A DNA stretch of 8,562 nt from an uncultured Clostridia bacterium (GTDB taxonomy: Bacteria; Bacillota; Clostridia; Christensenellales; Aristaeellaceae): assembly GCA_934630705.1 (NCBI GenBank), contig CAKTWP010000041.1:1-8562 (forward strand). The letters are read 5' to 3'. The notes below the pieces were generated by a model. That model ran no database searches. It was not told the origin of the DNA and worked only from the letters and a program-made list of their open reading frames with translations. A program made the position numbers and the translations under genes. Shown in pieces: positions 5,738 to 8,562 of this stretch; position 1 is the first letter of the stretch; each line of letters starts with the position of its first letter.

Positions 5738-6804
5738 GCATGCGCGTGGTGGTGGGCATGTCCGGCGGGGTGGACAGCGCGGTCAGCGCGCTGCTGCTCA
5801 AGCGTCAGGGATACGATGTGATCGGCGTGTTCATGAAAAACTGGGAGGAGCAGGATGAAAACGGCGTGTGCACCGCCGAAAGCGATTGGCGGGATGTGCA
5901 GGATGTGTGCGAGATCATCGGCATCCCCTACTATTCCGTGAACTTCGCCAGGGAATATCGCGACCGGGTGTTTTCCCTGTTCCTGTCCGAATACCGGGCG
6001 GGCCGCACCCCCAACCCGGACGTGCTGTGCAACCGGGAGATCAAATTCAAGGCGTTTCTGGATTTCGCCATGCAGCTGGGCGCTGAAAAAATGGCCACCG
6101 GCCATTTCGTGCGCACCGACGGGGCGGGCCATCTGCTCCGGGGCGTGGACGGGAACAAGGATCAAAGCTATTTTCTCTATATGATTCATGCGGCGCAGCT
6201 GCAAAAATCCATATTCCCCGTGGGCGGGCTCACCAAACCCCAGGTGCGCCAGATTGCGCAGGAAGCGGGCCTGCCCGTCAGCGCGAAAAAGGATTCCACC
6301 GGCGTGTGCTTCATTGGCGAGCGGGATTTCAAGGCGTTTTTGCAGGGCTTTCTCCCTGCGCAGCCCGGGGATATGGTCACGCCTGCAGGCGAGATCGTGG
6401 GCCGGCATGACGGGCTGATGTATTACACCCTGGGCCAGCGCCGGGGCCTTGGCATCGGCGGCCGGGGGGATGGGCGCAGCTTCTTCGTGGTGGACAAGGA
6501 TTTGAAGAATAACCGGCTGATCGTGGCCCAGGGGGAGGATCATCCCCTGCTTTACAGCCGGGCGGCCACGGCGGGCCAGGCCACGTTCATCGCGGAAACG
6601 CTTCCTGAAAACACCCCCTGCCATGTGACGGCCAAGTTCCGTTATCGCCAGTCCGATCAGGGGGCCACCGTCACCCGCACGGGGGATCAGCTGCATTTTG
6701 TGTTCGATGCGCCCCAGCGTGCCGTCACCCCCGGCCAAAGCGCCGTGATCTATGACGGCGAACGCTGCCTGGGCGGCGGGATTATCGAGCAGATCGAGCG
6801 ATAA
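5734..6804 (+). CDS. mnmA: tRNA-specific 2-thiouridylase MnmA
   Basis: MnmA adenylates U34 of tRNA-Lys, -Glu and -Gln and replaces its O2 with sulfur from a cysteine desulfurase relay, giving s2U34. The 356 residues match the family length. The PP-loop ATP site is GMSGGVDSAVS (8-18). Catalytic Cys99 lies in TPNPDVLCNREIKF and the partner Cys192 in STGVCFIGERDF, corresponding to the disulfide pair of the E. coli enzyme. The tRNA-contact segment GHFVRTDG, the YTLGQRRGLGIGG stretch (231-243) and a C-terminal beta-barrel ending in GGGIIEQIER are present. AGGGAGG lies 6 nt before the ATG, which overlaps the HAD-tmk stop (ATGA), so translation is likely coupled. A second ATG at 5740 is possible. 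It is followed by the terminator at 6879-6935. Confidence 0.97.
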   Translation: MSMRVVVGMSGGVDSAVSALLLKRQGYDVIGVFMKNWEEQDENGVCTAESDWRDVQDVCEIIGIPYYSVNFAREYRDRVFSLFLSEYRAGRTPNPDVLCNREIKFKAFLDFAMQLGAEKMATGHFVRTDGAGHLLRGVDGNKDQSYFLYMIHAAQLQKSIFPVGGLTKPQVRQIAQEAGLPVSAKKDSTGVCFIGERDFKAFLQGFLPAQPGDMVTPAGEIVGRHDGLMYYTLGQRRGLGIGGRGDGRSFFVVDKDLKNNRLIVAQGEDHPLLYSRAATAGQATFIAETLPENTPCHVTAKFRYRQSDQGATVTRTGDQLHFVFDAPQRAVTPGQSAVIYDGERCLGGGIIEQIER

Positions 6805-6878
6805 CCCCCGATCATCCCGGCGCATGCCGATTCATCCATGGGCTGCGGCAGAACGCATGCCGAAAAATCCATAAAAAT

Positions 6879-6935
6879 CACCCCGGACGGAGCGAGGAAA
6901 CGCGCCATCGTTTCCAGACCCATCCGGGGTGTTTT
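6879..6935. terminator. Two-tier bidirectional terminator between mnmA and queT
   Basis: CACCCCGGACGG (6879-6890) pairs with CCATCCGGGGTG (6920-6931), with one C/A mismatch, and encloses a second stem GGAAACG/CGTTTCC (6896-6902 with 6909-6915). TTTTG follows on the plus strand for mnmA. On the minus strand GATTTTTATGGATTTTT follows, giving a better T-run for queT transcripts. Confidence 0.75.
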
Positions 6936-6943
6936 GTGATCTT

Positions 6944-7010
6944 CCTGCATCCCGTCCGAAACTGACGGGCAGAGCAAAAAGCCTGTGCCCTTCTCGCATT
7001 TCGATGCAGG
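6944..7010. other. Nested palindromic fold in the convergent region
   Basis: CCTGCATC (6944-6951) pairs with GATGCAGG (7003-7010). Inside, CCGTC (6952-6956) can pair with GACGG (6964-6968), or GGGCA (6967-6971) with TGCCC (6986-6990); these two inner stems compete. The fold is symmetrical enough to form on either strand. It matches no RNA family known to me and is not followed by a T-run. It may be a 3'-end stability element of the queT transcript. Confidence 0.45.
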
Positions 7011-7061
7011 CGGTCAAATAACCAGCGTCATTCCTGCAGATACCAGCCGCCATGTTCCTTC

Positions 7062-7105
7062 GTAAAGTGACGCGCTTCCCCGCAGGGGAGTAGCGCGTGG
7101 AGCCT
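7062..7105 (-). repeat. 44-bp palindromic repeat, copy 2 (inverted)
   Basis: This is the exact reverse complement of 25-68 over all 44 bases. Its hairpin spans 7070-7098. The unit begins at the base right after the queT stop codon on the minus strand, so it lies in the queT 3' untranslated region, where it could protect or help end the transcript although it lacks a good T-run. Confidence 0.85.
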
Positions 7106-7585
7106 TTAGAAAATCTTCAGCTTCTCCACGCCCTTGAGCAGCGGGATGCCCAGCACATAGCAGGCGGCCACCTCGCCCACGGCCACGGTGAAGCAGCTCC
7201 ACAGCAGCGGCACTGCGTACACCACCGACAGCATAATGCCCACGATCACGCCGTTGCTGATCACCGGTGCCAGCGCGGCCAGATATACGTTTTTGCGCAG
7301 CCGGCGAGTGGCGATCGCAGCCAGAAGCGTGGCCAGACTGCCGAAGATAATGTCCGGCAGAGGCGCGCCGCACAGCAGGTTGGCCGCCAGGCAGCCCACA
7401 AACAGCCCCGGCACGGCCGTGGGCGTAACCACGGGCAGCAGCGTCAGCGCCTCGGAAACCCGCAGCTGCATCGCGCCGTTGGCCCCGAAGCTGATGGGCT
7501 GCAGCGCAATGGTGAGCACGGCGTAAAGCGCCGCGATCGCAGCCGCCTGGCACAGCCCCTTGGTGGTCCATTTGAATTTTTCCAT
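7106..7585 (-). CDS. queT: QueT family queuosine-precursor transporter, ECF S component
   Basis: QueT is the membrane substrate-binding (S) subunit of an energy-coupling factor transporter. It works with shared EcfA/EcfA'/EcfT subunits, encoded elsewhere, to import a queuosine precursor such as preQ1 or queuine. The 159-residue protein is hydrophobic, with about five or six membrane segments (roughly 11-29, 45-68, 77-93, 100-120, 122-146). It shows the family hallmark MQLRVSEALTLLPVVTPTAVPGLFVGCLAANLL (39-71) and the N-terminal ALYAVLTIALQPISFGANGAMQ. GAGGA lies 8 nt before the ATG and is the likely target of the upstream hairpin loop. The gene stands alone with its own promoter at 7649-7677 and converges on mnmA. 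No queuosine biosynthesis genes are in view, consistent with scavenging. Confidence 0.93.
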   Translation of the reverse strand: MEKFKWTTKGLCQAAAIAALYAVLTIALQPISFGANGAMQLRVSEALTLLPVVTPTAVPGLFVGCLAANLLCGAPLPDIIFGSLATLLAAIATRRLRKNVYLAALAPVISNGVIVGIMLSVVYAVPLLWSCFTVAVGEVAACYVLGIPLLKGVEKLKIF

Positions 7586-7593
7586 GGTTCAAA

Positions 7594-7643
7594 TCCTCGC
7601 TTTTGAAAAAAATGAACTGCCCGGGAACAGGACGATGGGCAGT
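7594..7643 (-). promoter_or_regulatory. Structured queT leader, candidate preQ1-type riboswitch
   Basis: On the minus strand ACTGCCC (7643-7637) pairs with GGGCAGT (7622-7616) around a 14-nt loop. Loop bases UCCU (7632-7629) can pair perfectly with AGGA (7597-7594) of the ribosome binding site. This would make an H-type pseudoknot that blocks translation, the general layout of translational preQ1-I riboswitches. CATTTTTTT directly after the stem also makes it look like a terminator, so transcriptional attenuation is possible. The loop does not clearly match the preQ1-I consensus, so class membership is unproven. Confidence 0.45.
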
Positions 7644-7648
7644 GTTTT

Positions 7649-7677
7649 AATATATCACATTTTTTCCTGAATGGCAA
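7649..7677 (-). promoter_or_regulatory. Sigma-A promoter of queT
   Basis: TTGCCA (7677-7672) and TATATT (7654-7649) on the minus strand are separated by 17 nt. Transcription would start near 7643, just at the foot of the leader hairpin, leaving a leader of about 57 nt. Confidence 0.75.
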
Positions 7678-7870
7678 GCGCGGTTTTGCGCATCCTATGG
7701 TATAGACGCACAACGCCAGCGCAGCCTTCCGCCCGGCTGCATCCGGCTGCGGGCGTGCTTCACGGAAGCGCGCGGCTGCCGGTTCACGCGGGCGCGAACC
7801 TCCCTGGCTGGCGGGCGGCGGCGTGCGCGGCTGCCGCCGGGCGTCGGCATCATGAAAGGAGCGATCAACC
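7678..7870. other. GC-rich gap with three small stems before the DUF1540 gene
   Basis: No gene or convincing plus-strand promoter was found here. Three perfect short stems follow each other: GCTTC/GAAGC (7757-7769), GGTTC/GAACC (7781-7800) and GGCGGC/GCCGCC (7814-7838). The last ends 16 nt before the AAAGGAG ribosome binding site of the DUF1540 gene. They could fold in a leader RNA, or simply reflect the high GC content. Confidence 0.4.
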
Positions 7871-8047
7871 ATGAACGAAAAGAAAAATCAGTGCATCCAT
7901 TGCAGCGTGGAATCCTGCCAGCATCTGCGGCCCGAGCAGGGCGTCTGCTCTCTGGAGAGCATTCAGGTGGCCCCCACGCCCATGGCCTATTCCGGCGATC
8001 CGGCCGATGAGAGCATGTGCCAGAGCTATCATTGCAAATGCAAGTGA
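7871..8047 (+). CDS. DUF1540 small cysteine-rich peptide
   Basis: This is a 58-residue protein with seven cysteines: Cys8, 11, 16, 26, 50, 55 and 57. The core C-SVESC-QHL..GVCSLESIQV..MCQSY matches the DUF1540 pattern (CSVxxC, a third Cys about 10 residues on, an I-x-V strand and a later Cys). These small domains occur widely in Clostridia and Bacilli and are presumed to bind metal; their function is not known. AAAGGAG lies 9 nt before the ATG, an excellent site. The extra CKC at the C-terminus adds two more possible ligands. The stop overlaps the next frame, whose ATG lies inside the last codons, suggesting a coupled pair. No signal peptide is seen, so it is probably cytoplasmic. Confidence 0.85.
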   Translation: MNEKKNQCIHCSVESCQHLRPEQGVCSLESIQVAPTPMAYSGDPADESMCQSYHCKCK

Positions 8048-8355
8048 CCCCTCCCGCGGATGAAAGCCGTCCGGGCAGCAAGCGTTCTCCCGAGGCCGCG
8101 TCCCCTTCCCGGGATCCCCACGGCGCTGGGCGCGAAGCAGCGGACCGGGATACGCGTTTTGCTGATCACGGCGCGCCCTCTGATGGCAATCACGGCACGA
8201 ATGCGTCCCGCGGCCGGGTGCGGCGCGTGCCTGCCGATCCGTTCTTCCCCCTGGATCTGAACCAGGTGGCCTCTGCCAACGACTGCACCGGTCTGGCCCC
8301 GGCCAAAGTGAACCCGGAAACGATTCCCGGAGAGAACGATGAGGGCCATGCTTAG
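8038..8355 (+). CDS. Short clostridial protein with C-terminal NDCTG motif
   Basis: This is a 105-residue hypothetical protein. Residues 1-65 are polar, rich in Pro, Ser, Arg, Asp and Gly, and look disordered. Residues 66-90 (ADPFFPLDLNQVASANDCTGLAPA) carry the NDCTG motif that I recognise from short proteins of unknown function in Clostridia, where it is usually followed by a proline and a short acidic tail as here. The ATG at 8038 overlaps the DUF1540 stop by 10 nt. A GTG at 8017 or 8044 is also possible, because no clear ribosome binding site precedes any of them, which fits coupled translation. The opposite strand is also open over this stretch, so the coding call rests mainly on the motif and the overlap. 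No function is assigned. Confidence 0.6.
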   Translation: MQVTPPADESRPGSKRSPEAASPSRDPHGAGREAADRDTRFADHGAPSDGNHGTNASRGRVRRVPADPFFPLDLNQVASANDCTGLAPAKVNPETIPGENDEGHA

Positions 8356-8364
8356 GGAGATTTT

Positions 8365-8404
8365 ATGGGGAACCTGCGCTTGAAATCAAAAGCGGGTTCC
8401 CCAT
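8365..8404. terminator. Hairpin at the end of the DUF1540/NDCTG unit
   Basis: ATGGGGAACC (8365-8374) pairs perfectly with GGTTCCCCAT (8395-8404). The stem continues as CGCTT/AAGCG after a 2-nt bulge, giving 15 bp in total, and starts 9 nt past the stop codon. No T-run follows on the plus strand, so it may be a 3' stabiliser or a factor-assisted terminator rather than a classic one. Confidence 0.45.
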
Positions 8405-8455
8405 ACCTCTCCCCAAAACCGATCGGGGTATAACGATTGGCGCTTTCCCTATCCA

Positions 8456-8517
8456 CAATGCGCCCCAGATGAGGAAGGAATGGCGTTTCGTCTCCTTCCC
8501 TTATCTGGGGCGCATTG
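8456..8517 (+). repeat. Long hairpin element (GCGCCCCAGA family), copy 2
   Basis: CAATGCGCCCCAGAT (8456-8470) pairs perfectly over 15 bp with 8503-8517. The stem continues through a purine-rich 5' arm (8471-8479) and a pyrimidine-rich 3' arm (8493-8502), with a bulged C at 8498. Outer stem, bulge position, purine/pyrimidine arms and the trailing GCATTGCTG all match the copy at 192-244, in the same orientation. The loops differ, as expected when the structure is kept. Confidence 0.85.
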
Positions 8518-8562
8518 CTGTTGGATGGGCATTCTGTATCGATCCCAGCCGGTTTTCGGGTG

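Larger units (their letters stand above)
6805..7105. other. Convergent intergenic region between mnmA and queT
   Basis: There is no coding frame here. The region holds a two-tier bidirectional terminator (6879-6935), a nested palindromic fold at 6944-7010, and copy 2 of the 44-bp repeat (7062-7105), which abuts the queT stop codon. Both neighbouring genes read into it, so these elements lie in their 3' untranslated regions. Confidence 0.75.
8356..8562. other. Gene-free right flank with two hairpins
   Basis: After the NDCTG gene this stretch holds the hairpin at 8365-8404, a weaker CCCC/GGGG stem at 8411-8428, and the intact long hairpin element at 8456-8517. The last 42 bases show nothing recognisable. 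Confidence 0.6.

Noticed and set aside
4382..6825. Long minus-strand open frames opposite HAD-tmk and mnmA
   Set aside because: They lie antisense to two unmistakable enzymes, show compositional bias and contain no recognisable domain.
7671..7874. Plus-strand frame of 67 residues between queT and the DUF1540 gene
   Set aside because: It overlaps the queT promoter, has a biased Ala/Arg/Pro composition and no binding site, and ends inside the next gene.
8029..8349. Minus-strand frame of 106 residues opposite the NDCTG gene
   Set aside because: It is repetitive in Arg, Gly and Ile with no known motif, while the plus frame has the NDCTG motif and overlaps the DUF1540 gene. This remains the least certain strand choice in the window.

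Overview
The window looks like chromosomal DNA from a GC-rich member of the Clostridia (Bacillota), probably an uncultivated or gut-type lineage. The evidence is indirect: strong AGGAGG-type ribosome binding sites, textbook sigma-A promoters with 17-nt spacers, a DUF1540 cysteine peptide, a DUF975 membrane protein, a clostridial-style short protein with an NDCTG motif, a QueT ECF substrate-binding protein, and an MscL with a C-terminal zinc ribbon. No phage, transposase, CRISPR, rRNA or tRNA gene was seen.

Layout. Positions 1-319 are intergenic and repeat-rich: a palindromic repeat unit, short direct repeats and a long hairpin element. Positions 320-2980 form a four-gene minus-strand operon, read from 2980 down: mscL, a HAD phosphatase overlapping it by ATGA, a DUF975 membrane protein and an aldose 1-epimerase-like protein. 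A promoter at 3036-3064 drives it. A back-to-back promoter at 3130-3158 drives a plus-strand sugar isomerase/epimerase-like TIM barrel (3195-4040). The 400-nt gap at 4041-4441 holds a candidate stand-alone structured RNA with its own promoter and intrinsic terminator (about 4183-4280), and then a second promoter for the next operon. That operon (4442-6804) encodes a fused HAD phosphatase-thymidylate kinase and, overlapping by ATGA, the tRNA 2-thiouridylase MnmA. A two-tier bidirectional terminator at 6879-6935 separates mnmA from the convergent queT (7106-7585, minus). queT has its own promoter and a structured leader whose hairpin loop can pair with the ribosome binding site, which would suit preQ1 control. 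The right end carries a small cysteine-rich DUF1540 peptide (7871-8047), an overlapping NDCTG-motif protein (8038-8355), and then another copy of the long hairpin element.

How the genes fit together. The minus operon joins osmotic-downshock protection (MscL) with housekeeping phosphatase, membrane and sugar-mutarotase functions, with no clear single pathway. The tmk-mnmA operon links DNA precursor supply with tRNA wobble thiolation. MnmA (s2U34) and QueT (queuosine precursor uptake, G34) both serve anticodon wobble modification and face each other.

The less ordinary material is the HAD-TMK fusion, the candidate three-way-junction RNA, the queT leader pseudoknot, and two families of dispersed palindromes. 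One family is an exact 44-bp unit in inverted orientation about 7 kb apart. The other is a long hairpin found at both ends of the window, with a decayed half copy in the middle.
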